A program made the translations under genes and the position numbers. The notes below the pieces were generated by a model that worked only from the letters and a program-made list of their open reading frames with translations, searched no databases and was not told where the DNA came from. Of a DNA stretch of 64,000 bases, positions 35,930 through 45,529 are shown in pieces. How positions within the stretch are numbered: the stretch's first letter is position 1; each line of letters begins with the position of its first letter. Source of the DNA: Pseudobdellovibrionaceae bacterium (GTDB lineage: Bacteria > Bdellovibrionota > Bdellovibrionia > Bdellovibrionales > Bdellovibrionaceae); contig JAKFYD010000008.1 in NCBI GenBank assembly GCA_021731025.1, positions 58,668-122,667 on the forward strand. The letters run 5' to 3'.

Positions 35930-36427
35930 ATGAAACCCAAAAAAATCAGCACCAAAGATTTGGTTTTAAAAATTGAAAAGTTGGCGAAGGGCCGCATTGC
36001 TTCCCAGCCCGTTGTTTCCCTGGATGAATTTCGTATCGTCAAAAAAAATACCGATCCTCGCTGTTTGCTCATCATCGAAGATGACGAAACGATGCGAAAC
36101 GCTCTTCAGCGCATTTTTGATCCTGATGGTTTCATTTTGAAAATGGCTGCAGATGCCACTGAGTTGGCTCATGTGCTCGATGACACTCCGATCGATTTGA
36201 TTCTCTTAGATGTCGGGTTGCCTTGGATTAACGGCTTTGAGCTCGCGCAAATGTTGAAAGAACACAAGGATCTTAAACACATTCCTTTAGTCTTTGTTTC
36301 GGCTCAAGGAACTGATGAAGATATGAAAAGAGCTTTTGACCTTGGAGCTAGCGATTATATCAAAAAGCCTTTCGACATTGCGAAGCTTAAAAAGACGGTG
36401 AATACTTTGTTGGAGTTAAGTGAATAA
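35930..36427 (+). CDS. Single-domain response regulator (CheY-like)
   Basis: 165 residues from ATG 35930, with GAGTG upstream; this start leaves 14 nt after trxB. A 45-residue basic N-terminal extension precedes the receiver domain (CLLIIEDDETMRNAL, phosphoacceptor in LILLDVGLPWING, Lys in DYIKKPFD). No output domain follows, so it works by protein contact. Its partner kinase is not in the window. Its final GTGAATAA is mirrored by the end of the convergent lipoprotein gene. Confidence 0.88.
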   Translation: MKPKKISTKDLVLKIEKLAKGRIASQPVVSLDEFRIVKKNTDPRCLLIIEDDETMRNALQRIFDPDGFILKMAADATELAHVLDDTPIDLILLDVGLPWINGFELAQMLKEHKDLKHIPLVFVSAQGTDEDMKRAFDLGASDYIKKPFDIAKLKKTVNTLLELSE

Positions 36428-36460
36428 ACTGTAATTAGTTTACATAGTCGTATTATTCAC
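36420..36460. terminator. Inverted repeat joining two convergent stop codons
   Basis: GTGAATAA (36420-36427) and TTATTCAC (36453-36460) are exact complements with 25 bp between. Each contains the stop codon of the gene reading towards it. The inner part has AACT-GTAA-TTAGTT-like symmetry. A weak two-way terminator is possible; no GC-rich stem is present. Confidence 0.3.
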
Positions 36461-37568
36461 CAATCGTCATCCCCGAAATGCATTTTGTATCTAGTCCATA
36501 GTTATAAAAAGGCACCGATCCAACGCGGGTTATAGCTTTTGCGGTAGCATCATAAGTGAACTTTTCGATAGCATAGTTGACCACCGTCGTTGCACTGCTG
36601 ATCGCGGTCGCCACATAAAGCTCCTTGGTCGAAGCATCGTAAGTCATCGCTGAAATTCCATAGAGCAAATAAGGATAGGTCACAGGATATAGACTGGCAT
36701 CGTAAAGACGAGTCGGATTACTGATCGTATTTGCTGATTCATCCACATCGTAAACATAAATGCTGTTGATGCTTGTTGCAGTTGAATTCCCGGCGTACGC
36801 CACGATCAGCTGGCTGCTGGCAGAAACGTAACTAAGAGCAACGGGAAAAGCTGTAGCCACTGGAGCATTTAAAGGAGCTGACAGTAAACAATTTGCTGTT
36901 GAGGAGTATCCTGCCGCGGAAATAAGTCCAATCCTATTGTTTGCAGCAGTAGCATTGATAAAAACAATATTTCCGTTGTTAAGAGTAGCCATATCCGTCA
37001 TTTGTGCATTTGCGGCGCCGCAATTGGCTCCTAAAGCTGAAGGGATTAAAGGGGCACCCACACGCACACCTTGGCCAGTGATTTTCTCGATGATACTTCC
37101 CTTGCTGATCAAGAAACCACCATCGGAAGTTTTGATCATTTTGCGAAGAGCGGCGCTAAGGACCGTAGAGTTTGAAGTCAAAGTGACGCGATTTCCGCCA
37201 ACCTTGGGAACTAACTCGACACGACGACCTGAGGTCGCATTTTCGACGAGCACGTGGATGTTATTTGCATCATAATCAGTCACGCTTGCAGGAGAGTCAC
37301 CGGCATTTGCGGGAAGAGCATTGTAGTCAGCCACTTTCCCTTCGAAGGCACCCGTAGAAGCATTGATTCGGAAAACAAGATTCGATGCTGTCGTTGCGGA
37401 AAACGTTGTATTGCCGCCTGAATAACAAGCTCCGCTAGAGACATATAAGTATTTGGTCGAGGCGGTGGTTACTGCAGGGGGAGCGGCAGGAGCTGGGTCT
37501 TCCTTTTTTTTCTCGCAGGCGATTGTGGTTACTAAAAGGCCCAATAATATCCATTTACAAGAAGACAT
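36453..37568 (-). CDS. Predicted lipoprotein, repeat-rich (beta-propeller-like)
   Basis: 371 residues. The N-terminus KWILLGLLVTTIAC followed by EKKKEDPAPAAPPAV is a lipoprotein-type signal with Cys18 at the cut, though the lipobox (TIAC) is slightly unusual. After a Pro/Ala linker come repeated strand patterns such as STKYLYVSSG, NNIHVLVENA, SQLIVAYAGNS and TKELYVATAIS, suggestive of a propeller. No enzyme motif. Probably faces the periplasm or cell surface. Confidence 0.65.
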   Translation of the reverse strand: MSSCKWILLGLLVTTIACEKKKEDPAPAAPPAVTTASTKYLYVSSGACYSGGNTTFSATTASNLVFRINASTGAFEGKVADYNALPANAGDSPASVTDYDANNIHVLVENATSGRRVELVPKVGGNRVTLTSNSTVLSAALRKMIKTSDGGFLISKGSIIEKITGQGVRVGAPLIPSALGANCGAANAQMTDMATLNNGNIVFINATAANNRIGLISAAGYSSTANCLLSAPLNAPVATAFPVALSYVSASSQLIVAYAGNSTATSINSIYVYDVDESANTISNPTRLYDASLYPVTYPYLLYGISAMTYDASTKELYVATAISSATTVVNYAIEKFTYDATAKAITRVGSVPFYNYGLDTKCISGMTIGE

Positions 37569-37677
37569 GTGGTTTCCCTCCCGAATTATTTAGGATCCTT
37601 TGAATTCGGTAAAGAATCAAAAAACTTTAACAAAAGTGTTTCAACATGAGACGATCCGAGAAATATTCTTAAATTTT

Positions 37678-38496
37678 TTAGCCTGATTTTTTCTGCATGC
37701 TATTCTGGTAGCTCATATAGGCTTGGATCATGGACTCTAATTTTTTAATCGAAATGGGGTCTGGTTTAACAAACATCAACCGTCGGGGATCTTTAAAATC
37801 TCCAACCACTTTACCATTGAAATAAAGTCGACCCTTTTTAGGATCTTGTTCGAAGCGATTGACGAAAATAAGATCAAAAGGAGCATTTAAAAATTCTCGT
37901 GGCAATGGATCCTGTAAAAGGGTTCCGCCCAAAGATAAGTTGTCTGAATAAGTTTTAAAGGTGCGCCCTTTTTTAGAGACAACAATGATTTCCATTTTGA
38001 AATTATGTCGAGTTTCATTTCGTCGATCGGACTCGTTAGTTTCATCAGCCCTAGCCTCTTGATGTGTCAGGGGCGTTTTCACCTTGATATCCAGTTCATC
38101 GGCGTTGAAGTCAGGATGGTAATAGCCGTAGTCACTTGTCTTTGGTGGCAGTTCGGCGGCAACTTGAGTGTAAATAATTTTCGTGATTGTTTCCGTTAGA
38201 TCACTGAGTGCAATTGTTCGCTCATCATTTATATCTTCAATTTTCAGAGTGATCTCATCAATATTATGCGCCACCTTATTCACTTCGGGTGTCAGCATAA
38301 AATAGGTTTGTTCGCTGGCAAGAAATTGATCAAGAGGAACCCATTCTGTCCAACCGGGAGTCCAAATGTGGTAGCGCTGGGGATCCTTAGTGAATAAACT
38401 TAAAATTGTTGACTGCGCTTGAACTAAGCTTAATGCCTTCGATTTTTTCTTCTTTTTTCTATCGTAAAAAATCCAAATCTTTCCGAAAGCGCTCAT
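37678..38496 (-). CDS. PilZ-domain protein with N-terminal GYF-like domain
   Basis: 272 residues from ATG 38496, behind AGAGGT; the frame runs further up into oppF but the domain begins here. Residues 1-65 look like a GYF_2/DUF4339 module (KIWIFYDRKKK, YHIWTPGWTEWVPLDQF). The C-terminal half is a PilZ domain with the c-di-GMP motif RNETR and, 30 residues on, DNLSLGG. It should bind c-di-GMP and act through protein contacts. It is the last gene of the oppDF unit. Confidence 0.82.
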   Translation of the reverse strand: MSAFGKIWIFYDRKKKKKSKALSLVQAQSTILSLFTKDPQRYHIWTPGWTEWVPLDQFLASEQTYFMLTPEVNKVAHNIDEITLKIEDINDERTIALSDLTETITKIIYTQVAAELPPKTSDYGYYHPDFNADELDIKVKTPLTHQEARADETNESDRRNETRHNFKMEIIVVSKKGRTFKTYSDNLSLGGTLLQDPLPREFLNAPFDLIFVNRFEQDPKKGRLYFNGKVVGDFKDPRRLMFVKPDPISIKKLESMIQAYMSYQNSMQKKSG

Positions 38497-38554
38497 TTCC
38501 AGACCTCTTTTAAATCTATCGGTAAATGGAAAGGAAATGTTACCAGGCCTTGAG

Positions 38555-39520
38555 CTAGACTTTAAGGCAAGAGACTTTGTGATTATCCTGTGTTTTGAGC
38601 TCGGGTCTTTTTTGCGAGCATTCAGCGTCAGCCATGAAGCAGCGCGGATGAAAATGACAGCCTGACGGAGGATGGAGAGCACTAGGCACATCGCCCTTAA
38701 GTATAATTTTTGTTCGCGACACTCGAGGGTCAGGTAAGGGAATCGCGGAAAACAAGGCCTTCGTATAGGGATGCTTGGGATTAGTTCCTAAGATATCGGC
38801 GCGGGCGGATTCCACAATTTTTCCCAGATACATAACGGCAATTTCATTCGAAACATGTTCGACAATTTTTAAATCATGAGCGATAAAAATGTAGGTCAGC
38901 CCCAATTGTTTTTGCAGCTTCATCAAAAGATTAATCACTTGAGCTTGAACAGAAACATCCAAAGCAGAAACAGGTTCATCGCAAATGATCAGTTCAGGTT
39001 CAACCGCTAATGCGCGGGCAATTCCTATGCGTTGACGTTGCCCTCCTGAAAATTCGTGAGGATAGCGTTGCAAATGATCTTTGCGAAGACCGACTAACTC
39101 GAGAAGTTCTTCCACTCTTTTTTGACGAGACCTAGAATCACCACCGATACCGTGGATCAAGAGTGGTTCTTCGAGAATTGAAAATACGGTCATGCGCGGA
39201 TTAAGACTGGAAAAAGGATCTTGGAAAATAATCTGAAATTTCCTTCGCAGTCGTCGGAGCTCGTCCCCGGATACGCGGGTGATATCTTGACCGCGATAAA
39301 AAATTTGCCCTTGGTCAATGCTATTCAAGCGAATCAAACATCGACCTAACGTGGACTTTCCGCAGCCAGATTCACCGACAAGTCCTAGGGTTTCACCCTG
39401 ACGAACACTTAAGCTCACGTCTTGAACGGCTTTCACCTGAGCGATTTCACGTGATAAAAATCCACCGTGAACAGGAAACGATTTCACGATATTTTTTGCT
39501 TCTAATAAAATTTCGTTCAA
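38555..39520 (-). CDS. oppF: Oligopeptide ABC transporter ATPase (OppF-like)
   Basis: 321 residues. Walker A GESGCGKSTLGR, Q-loop IFQDPFSSLNPRMTV, signature FSGGQRQRIGIARALA, Walker B LIICDEPVSALD and the switch His in IFIAHDLKIVEH are intact. The C-terminal oligo_HPY extension has the Cys pattern HPPSGCHFHPRCFMADAEC. Overlaps oppD by 4 nt. It most likely powers the permease encoded at 20538-22586, since no permease lies next to it. Confidence 0.93.
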   Translation of the reverse strand: MNEILLEAKNIVKSFPVHGGFLSREIAQVKAVQDVSLSVRQGETLGLVGESGCGKSTLGRCLIRLNSIDQGQIFYRGQDITRVSGDELRRLRRKFQIIFQDPFSSLNPRMTVFSILEEPLLIHGIGGDSRSRQKRVEELLELVGLRKDHLQRYPHEFSGGQRQRIGIARALAVEPELIICDEPVSALDVSVQAQVINLLMKLQKQLGLTYIFIAHDLKIVEHVSNEIAVMYLGKIVESARADILGTNPKHPYTKALFSAIPLPDPRVSRTKIILKGDVPSALHPPSGCHFHPRCFMADAECSQKRPELKTQDNHKVSCLKV

Positions 39521-40494
39521 GCTTTCCCTCCGTTGCTTGGAAAATGGCAGGCATAAGCGCGATCTTCCCGAGAGAAAGTTAAAGCGGGTTCATTTTTTTG
39601 GCAGAGTTCAGCGCTCTTATCGCAGCGATTTTGGAACCGGCAGCCTGGGGGCAAGTGCAGTAAATCGGGAATGCTTCCACGGATCGTTTTAAAATCTTTT
39701 TGGCGATTTTGAAAGTAAGGAATCGATCCTAACAACCCTTGAGTGTAGGGATGATGAGTGTGATAGAAAATTTCTTCGGTGGTACCCATTTCGGCAATTT
39801 TTCCCGCGTACATCACAATCACGTCGTGGCAATTTTCTGCAACCAATCCCAAATCATGAGTGATGAGCATTAAGCCCATTTTATTTCGCAATTGTAATTC
39901 TTTAAGTAAGCTCAAAATTTGCGCTTGGATAGTCACGTCCAAAGCTGTCGTCGGCTCATCAGCAATCAGCAATTCAGGTTGGCAACTGATGGCAATGGCT
40001 ATCATTACCCGTTGTCTTTGACCGCCTGAAAGTTGGTGGGGGTAATTATTGATTCTCTTTTCAGGTGTAGGAATTCCCACTTGCTGAAAAAGATCGATGG
40101 TTTTTTTTCGTGCTTCCGCTTTCGAAAGATCGGGATAATGAAAGCGCAGAGTTTCCATGACTTGTTCACCGATAGTTAACAGAGGATTCAACGAAGACAT
40201 GGGCTCTTGAAAAATCATCGAAATTTTTTTTCCGCGAATTTTTTCGATCTCGTGGGCCGTGAGCTTTAATAGATCGATTCCGTGAAAAAGAATCTGACCC
40301 GAAACAACTTCACCCGGCGAGCTAATAAGTCGCAGTAAAGACAAAGCCGTTACGGTTTTTCCGCAGCCGGATTCGCCAACGATAGCCAAGGTTTGCCCTT
40401 TTGATAGATCAAAGCTGATATCATCAACCGCAAAAACTTTTCCTCGTTCAGTGCTAAAAGCCACTTTAAGATTTTTAACTTGCAGAAGTTTCAC
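39517..40494 (-). CDS. oppD: Oligopeptide ABC transporter ATPase (OppD-like)
   Basis: 325 residues. Walker [26 protein letters not shown], signature [14 protein letters not shown], Walker [13 protein letters not shown] and [11 protein letters not shown]; then the oligo_HPY tail [20 protein letters not shown]-hydrolysing subunit of peptide uptake, first gene of a unit with oppF and the PilZ gene. Divergent from an O-methyltransferase gene after 35 bp. Confidence 0.93.
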   Translation of the reverse strand: MKLLQVKNLKVAFSTERGKVFAVDDISFDLSKGQTLAIVGESGCGKTVTALSLLRLISSPGEVVSGQILFHGIDLLKLTAHEIEKIRGKKISMIFQEPMSSLNPLLTIGEQVMETLRFHYPDLSKAEARKKTIDLFQQVGIPTPEKRINNYPHQLSGGQRQRVMIAIAISCQPELLIADEPTTALDVTIQAQILSLLKELQLRNKMGLMLITHDLGLVAENCHDVIVMYAGKIAEMGTTEEIFYHTHHPYTQGLLGSIPYFQNRQKDFKTIRGSIPDLLHLPPGCRFQNRCDKSAELCQKNEPALTFSREDRAYACHFPSNGGKA

Positions 40495-40529
40495 TGGACA
40501 TTTCCATCACTTTCCCTTTTTATCTTTTC

Positions 40530-41192
40530 ATGCGCGAAATGAAAAATCAACGCCAGCTTGAATACGAGAGATCTTTGTTTAATGCCGATGCTCTAATGGT
40601 TTCTGCCCGGGAAAAGGCCGACGAGCTGGGACTGTTAGGAATATCTCTTTCGTTTTCAGAGGCTTCACTGTTAACTCTTGTGGTCCAGTTGGCCAAGTGC
40701 CGAAAATTCGTAGAGATTGGGACTTTGACAGGATTTTCTTCATTAGCGATTCTTGAAGGAATCGAATCGGGTGGTCATTTATGGACCTTCGAAAAAAATC
40801 CTGTCCATGCGAAGATTGCGGATGAACTACTTCAAGCGGGTGCAACGGCAAAAGGAAAGTCAGTTCAAGTTGTGCAGGGCGATGCTGAGCAAGAATTGAA
40901 GACCCTGGAAGATCAGGGGCCCTTTGATGGAATTTTTATTGATGGGAATAAATCCGCTTACCTGAAATATTTGGACTGGGCTGAAAAAAATATAAAACAG
41001 GGCGGACTGATTATCGCTGACAATGTTTTTCTTCAAGGGACAGTGTGGGGAGAAGAGAATAAAAAATTCAGTACTAAACAAATTGAAGTGATGAAAGAGT
41101 TTAACAAAAGATTAAGTGATCCTGAAAAATATTTGTTCTCGCTGGTGCCCACGACTGAAGGCTTGATTGTAGCGCAAAAGCGAACTTCGTAA
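40530..41192 (+). CDS. Class I SAM O-methyltransferase
   Basis: 220 residues. SAM site FVEIGTLTGFSSLAILEGI, the divalent metal-binding block FDGIFIDGNKSAYLKYLDWA and GGLIIADNVFLQGTVW are the standard motifs of the caffeoyl-CoA/catechol O-methyltransferase family (Methyltransf_3). Bacterial members methylate small catechols or similar; the real substrate is unknown. ATG 40539 is a second possible start. The 151-bp gap after it contains no gene I can support. Confidence 0.88.
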   Translation: MREMKNQRQLEYERSLFNADALMVSAREKADELGLLGISLSFSEASLLTLVVQLAKCRKFVEIGTLTGFSSLAILEGIESGGHLWTFEKNPVHAKIADELLQAGATAKGKSVQVVQGDAEQELKTLEDQGPFDGIFIDGNKSAYLKYLDWAEKNIKQGGLIIADNVFLQGTVWGEENKKFSTKQIEVMKEFNKRLSDPEKYLFSLVPTTEGLIVAQKRTS

Positions 41193-41343
41193 AGGTCTCA
41201 AGCAAGTGCCAAAACAGTACGCAAAAACACCGAGATTTTTATCAAAATGAAACGCTGAGCACGAATGGGTTCTCTTTCACCTGGCCTTGTTTTTGTATGT
41301 TAAATTCCGAGACATAACATAAGTACTCTACCTAGGACTTTGA

Positions 41344-41940
41344 ATGCGTTGGTTGGCCCTCATTTTTATTTTTCCTTCTTTAAGCTTTGCCGCTGACCAT
41401 GAGTACAAATGTCAGTTTGATAAGCCATTGCCGATGCTTAAAACTAAAGGCAATCAAAAGACGGTCAACATTGCGGCCATGAAATTTGTTTACTCACAAA
41501 ACGGCTTTGGCGGTTATATCCTCAAAACTTTTTTTATTTCCGAAACGGAAACATTTTCTTTGGATGATCGCTTTCGCACCGAGGAACTGATTGAAAAAGG
41601 ATTTAATGTGACTGTGAAGCGTGAAAAAGCTGTGGATCAGTGTCAAGAGCAAGCTGAAGCCCATTTTTCAAAAATTATTAATGCGAAAAAAATTATCCCC
41701 CCACAAAGTCAGCGAAGTCCTGCAGCTCAACAAGATCTGCGCAGACCAGCCCAGGCCGCCGTCAATGCCATTCAAGAAGCCAATCAAAATGTTCAAAAAT
41801 CATTGCCCTTAGGATCAGATCGCTCATTTGGCCAACTGAAAGATAATGCGGGTAAGAGCTGCGTTGGCTTTCGTTGCAATACCAATCCTGAACCAAGACC
41901 CGTGGTTCAAAATAATCGACTTAAAAAATCGTCTAATTAG
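41344..41940 (+). CDS. Secreted protein of unknown function
   Basis: 198 residues. Signal peptide MRWLALIFIFPSLSFA with a likely cut before ADHEYKC. The mature part is polar, Gln-rich in its second half (PPQSQRSPAAQQD, QAAVNAIQEANQN), with four cysteines, two close together in KSCVGFRC. No domain recognised. Its stop overlaps the stop of the convergent hydrolase gene by 4 nt. Confidence 0.6.
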   Translation: MRWLALIFIFPSLSFAADHEYKCQFDKPLPMLKTKGNQKTVNIAAMKFVYSQNGFGGYILKTFFISETETFSLDDRFRTEELIEKGFNVTVKREKAVDQCQEQAEAHFSKIINAKKIIPPQSQRSPAAQQDLRRPAQAAVNAIQEANQNVQKSLPLGSDRSFGQLKDNAGKSCVGFRCNTNPEPRPVVQNNRLKKSSN

Positions 41941-42665
41941 GATCTAGCTAATTCCTCGAGGAATTTTTCAAGGCCTGAAGAATATTCTGAAGCTGATTTT
42001 TTCAGACCTTCTAAGTGTCCAGCTGTGGGTAGACTTAACTTGCGCCAATCCAAGTGAGAATGGGATTCAAAGACCGCATCAATATCGCTAGCACTCAGTT
42101 GCCGATCTTTCCATCCACGAACAGATAATATTTTGAATCCTTCGGGAAGTTTTTTAAGGTTTTCCGCCAAGGGATTTTTGAAAGTGGGGTTCCATAACAA
42201 AGTGAAAGCGGGACCATGAAGCACTTTTGTCAGGAGTGAACGATGACGATCGTGCCGAAAGGAGCTGACCGCTGTCTTAATAAGATCATCGCTGGGGCCG
42301 CCTTCACAGACCAATCCCTTCACATCATTCGCATGCCGTCGGGCTATGGCATCGATAGCCGCGCCACTGAGCTCGCCGAAAGCGAAAACTATTTTATGGC
42401 GATCAAAAAGATTCAGTAAGTTTTCGATTTGTTCGGCGATGCGATGCTGAAAACCAATTTCAAGATTGGCAGTGATGGGCAAATTCCACAACGAAAGTTC
42501 ATCATCAACTTTGAAGGTAAAGACATCAAAACCTAAATTGTTGATCAGCTCAATATGAGCTTGGAGTTTCTTTTTAGTGCTTCGATAGGGTGGAACAAGA
42601 AACACCAGGTCTTGGTATTTCTTGTTCTTTGCTGAAAAAACTTCGCCCTGATCAGGAAATTTCAT
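41937..42665 (-). CDS. Alpha/beta hydrolase-like protein
   Basis: 242 residues. The fold is suggested by KIVFAFGELSGAAIDA (nucleophile elbow-like, but GELSGA instead of G-x-S-x-G), FKILSVRGWKDRQLSASD (acid strand) and LPTAGHLEGL (His loop). The nucleophile Ser is therefore one place off the normal pattern, so activity is uncertain. It follows the AceE-like gene by 17 nt in the same direction. Confidence 0.6.
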   Translation of the reverse strand: MKFPDQGEVFSAKNKKYQDLVFLVPPYRSTKKKLQAHIELINNLGFDVFTFKVDDELSLWNLPITANLEIGFQHRIAEQIENLLNLFDRHKIVFAFGELSGAAIDAIARRHANDVKGLVCEGGPSDDLIKTAVSSFRHDRHRSLLTKVLHGPAFTLLWNPTFKNPLAENLKKLPEGFKILSVRGWKDRQLSASDIDAVFESHSHLDWRKLSLPTAGHLEGLKKSASEYSSGLEKFLEELARS

Positions 42666-42682
42666 TTCTGATATACGCTAGC

Positions 42683-45484
42683 TTAGTGTTTGTTTTGCGA
42701 GTTTGAAGTCGGCCAAAGTTCTGACCAATGCGGTGTTGTCTTTTCTGCGGCAGAAACTTCATTCAAAGCACCTTCTTTAACAATGACTTGCTCTAAAGCT
42801 GTTTCAGAAAGAACTTTACCGCAAGCTTCAATGATAGCTTCAGTATCAAGCCCATGGAAGTGGTAGATCTCGGAAGGCCGACCACTCTTCGAATGCTTGC
42901 GCACGCTGCAGGCTTCTTGACGAACACCAATAATGGATCCCAGGTTATCTAAAAGACCGGCTTCGCCATCGTGCACGCTGACGATAGGAACGCGACGGCC
43001 AGCAATTGTTACTAAGTCGCCCGAGGTCACCTCTTCAGTTCGACGAACATACAAGTGACTGTTGATTTGCAAATCAGATTTCAAATAAGTGTAGTCATTT
43101 TCATGAGCCAAAATTCCACACAATAAATCAGGCGAGGTCACAACAATGACGTTGGCGTAAATGCCACGACCAATAAGAGCTTCTGAAGCTTTAATGGCTT
43201 CTGTAGTGGGTGCTCCCATCGAAAAAATATTTACTACATTATCACCAGGCTCGTAGCCTGCATAACCGCGATAATCGATCAAATAATAAGCCCCACTCAA
43301 AACTTCCGCTTTGAGGTGTTTGAGAATTTCGTTTTCACCGAGAGTTTCAACTTCTTCTTCATTCGTTCCGCCAGCAACAGGATGATCAGCGCGGTGTAAT
43401 TTTAAATTTGTATCTGTTTTGAATCGAGATTGTTTTTTCAAGTAGTGCATCAGATCTTTTTGTTCAATCCCACGGGTCACACCACGAATTAGAACTCCAT
43501 TGCGGCCGACATTGTCATTCAGAACATGGCGTTTAATCGCATCACAGAAAATCCAATCCAGCTCTTGGCAGAACAAAGGTTCCCAAGTGATCTGATTGGG
43601 AATTTGGAAGTCAGATTTCCATCCATGCTGAGCGCCTTCAGGTGACAAAGTCACTCCCGATGGAGTTCCCACGCAAATGAAACTGGATTTCCAGTAAAGA
43701 TTATAAAAATATTGGTCCAAGGCTCGCTTGATAAAAAAGTCGTAAACAGTCATTAGCGGAATCACAGGAATTCCCAGGACATCGCGAAGTCTTCCGAAAG
43801 ACCCAACGCAACTCATGACATTGCCTTCGGCGATTTCAAAACGCAGAAAGCGATCGGTGACTTCTTCTCCGGGAACAAGGTCTGGAGTTTTGTTGTCTTT
43901 GACCCCGTACTCGGTTTCGAGATCAGTCACAACAGGAGCACCGAAAATTTTTCCATCCATTGCAGGATTTAAATTCGTGCTTGTCCCCACATCGGGAGCC
44001 ATGGAAATAAAAAGTTCGCCCGGAAGTTTCCAAGGCTTTTCAGAAGCAGGTAAGGCTTTCTGTCCTGAGGCTAATTTTTTCTCGTCCAAGCTGGTGTTGG
44101 AAATCCGAGTTAATTTTGCTGTCAGTTGACCCAGCATCCATTGAGTGTGAGGATAGCTTGTCATTTTGGTATTGATTTCCAAAGAGTCAGGAATTTCTCC
44201 AAATCGAGTCAGTTGTTCTAAGAAATATTTTTGATTTTTTTCTTTCAGTGCATTCTGCGCCAAGATATCTGCGTAAATTTTTTCACCGCGTTCACGCAGG
44301 AATTTTCCTTCGGGACTGGATGGAGCAAATCTTTCAAAAAGTTTATCTCCTTTGATTCCTTGTTTTTCTTTCAACTCAATCACTTCTTCTTCTGCAGGAA
44401 GGGAAGAGTGATTGCCAGGTTGAGCTGCGGATTTTAATCCCCATCCTTTTAAGGTGTGAGCAACGATGATCGTCGGTTTTCGAGTCGACTTTTTAGAAAT
44501 TTGCATGGCTTCAGCCAAGGCAACGATATCGTGACCACCGAAATCGCGAATAGCGTCGGAAAGTTCCTGATCACTGATGCTTTCGAGGAACTTTTTCATG
44601 GTCGGATGTTCTTTAATGATGCCTTTTTTGAGGGCTTTCATGTCTTGCACAAGCAAAAGGGCTTGCAGTTCATAATCTGCAAGATCCTTTTCAAGAAACT
44701 TTTGGAAAATTTCTCCACCGGGCTTTTTGAAAAGAGCTTGTCGTTTGTGACCGTGACGAACTTGAATTACTTCCCAACCATTCGCCGCCATGGTGCGCTC
44801 GATACGATCGGCATCAGTGCCATTCATGATATCTTTATTGGTGATGCGATGACCATCCAGGGACTGACGGTTGTAATCCACGATCCAAGTCAGATTGCCA
44901 ATCTCGCGTTCAGCGAAATCAGGAACGGCTTCGTACAGTGAACCTTCGCGAAATTCTGAATCTCCGGTTAAAGCCCAGAAATGTGCTTTTGGCACTTCGT
45001 AACCGTGCTCTTGAGCATAGCGATAAGCTAAAGCCAAGTATCCAGCTTTAACTGGTGGAATTCCTACGGTGCCTGAAGGGAAAAAGTTGTGGTTATCGGA
45101 ATCATAAGCCGAGTGGTAAGATTGAAAAACAGGTTCGCCATTTTGAGAATACTTACGCAAGCCCATCATGGCTTGATCGCACTGTTCTAGATTTAATCGC
45201 TTCAATTCTTGGTTCAAAAATAAATCGAGAAGATAATTGTAAGAATGATCTGTCGGTGAAGCATGAGGTTTATTGGCGATGTGATCGAATCCTGATTTTA
45301 CAACCAAGTGCAAAGCTCCCATGATGTGCAATGCACTTGCGGAAGCTGCGGGATGACCGCCAATTTTGGGGTCTCCCTTGTCTTTGTCTTCGCGATGATT
45401 CGCTTGGAAAATCATTTGTGTCGCAAGGTAGTGAGCGCGACGGGCAATGGATTCAAGTAATTGGCGGTCGGGGGTTTTATCCAC
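42683..45484 (-). CDS. AceE-type E1 / transketolase-like thiamine diphosphate enzyme
   Basis: 933 residues from GTG 45484 with AAGGAG upstream. Order of blocks follows homodimeric pyruvate dehydrogenase E1: GGHPAASASALHIMGALHLV, HFWALTGDSEFREGSLYEAV (ThDP site GDS...), IVDYNRQSLDGHR, HTLKGWGLKSAAQPGNHSSLP, and in the second half FEIAEGNVMSCVGSFG and PEGAQHGWKSDFQIPN. E2 and E3 genes are not adjacent, so coupling to a pyruvate dehydrogenase complex is unproven; another 2-keto acid or a transketolase reaction is possible. Confidence 0.78.
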   Translation of the reverse strand: MDKTPDRQLLESIARRAHYLATQMIFQANHREDKDKGDPKIGGHPAASASALHIMGALHLVVKSGFDHIANKPHASPTDHSYNYLLDLFLNQELKRLNLEQCDQAMMGLRKYSQNGEPVFQSYHSAYDSDNHNFFPSGTVGIPPVKAGYLALAYRYAQEHGYEVPKAHFWALTGDSEFREGSLYEAVPDFAEREIGNLTWIVDYNRQSLDGHRITNKDIMNGTDADRIERTMAANGWEVIQVRHGHKRQALFKKPGGEIFQKFLEKDLADYELQALLLVQDMKALKKGIIKEHPTMKKFLESISDQELSDAIRDFGGHDIVALAEAMQISKKSTRKPTIIVAHTLKGWGLKSAAQPGNHSSLPAEEEVIELKEKQGIKGDKLFERFAPSSPEGKFLRERGEKIYADILAQNALKEKNQKYFLEQLTRFGEIPDSLEINTKMTSYPHTQWMLGQLTAKLTRISNTSLDEKKLASGQKALPASEKPWKLPGELFISMAPDVGTSTNLNPAMDGKIFGAPVVTDLETEYGVKDNKTPDLVPGEEVTDRFLRFEIAEGNVMSCVGSFGRLRDVLGIPVIPLMTVYDFFIKRALDQYFYNLYWKSSFICVGTPSGVTLSPEGAQHGWKSDFQIPNQITWEPLFCQELDWIFCDAIKRHVLNDNVGRNGVLIRGVTRGIEQKDLMHYLKKQSRFKTDTNLKLHRADHPVAGGTNEEEVETLGENEILKHLKAEVLSGAYYLIDYRGYAGYEPGDNVVNIFSMGAPTTEAIKASEALIGRGIYANVIVVTSPDLLCGILAHENDYTYLKSDLQINSHLYVRRTEEVTSGDLVTIAGRRVPIVSVHDGEAGLLDNLGSIIGVRQEACSVRKHSKSGRPSEIYHFHGLDTEAIIEACGKVLSETALEQVIVKEGALNEVSAAEKTTPHWSELWPTSNSQNKH

Positions 45485-45529
45485 GGTGGTCTCCTTAAAT
45501 TAAGCCGCTCCCTTGTACCCGAAAATGGG

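Noticed and set aside
44456..44941. 161-codon frame opposite the AceE-like gene
   Set aside because: Lies wholly inside a well-supported conserved gene; no recognisable domain or ribosome site.
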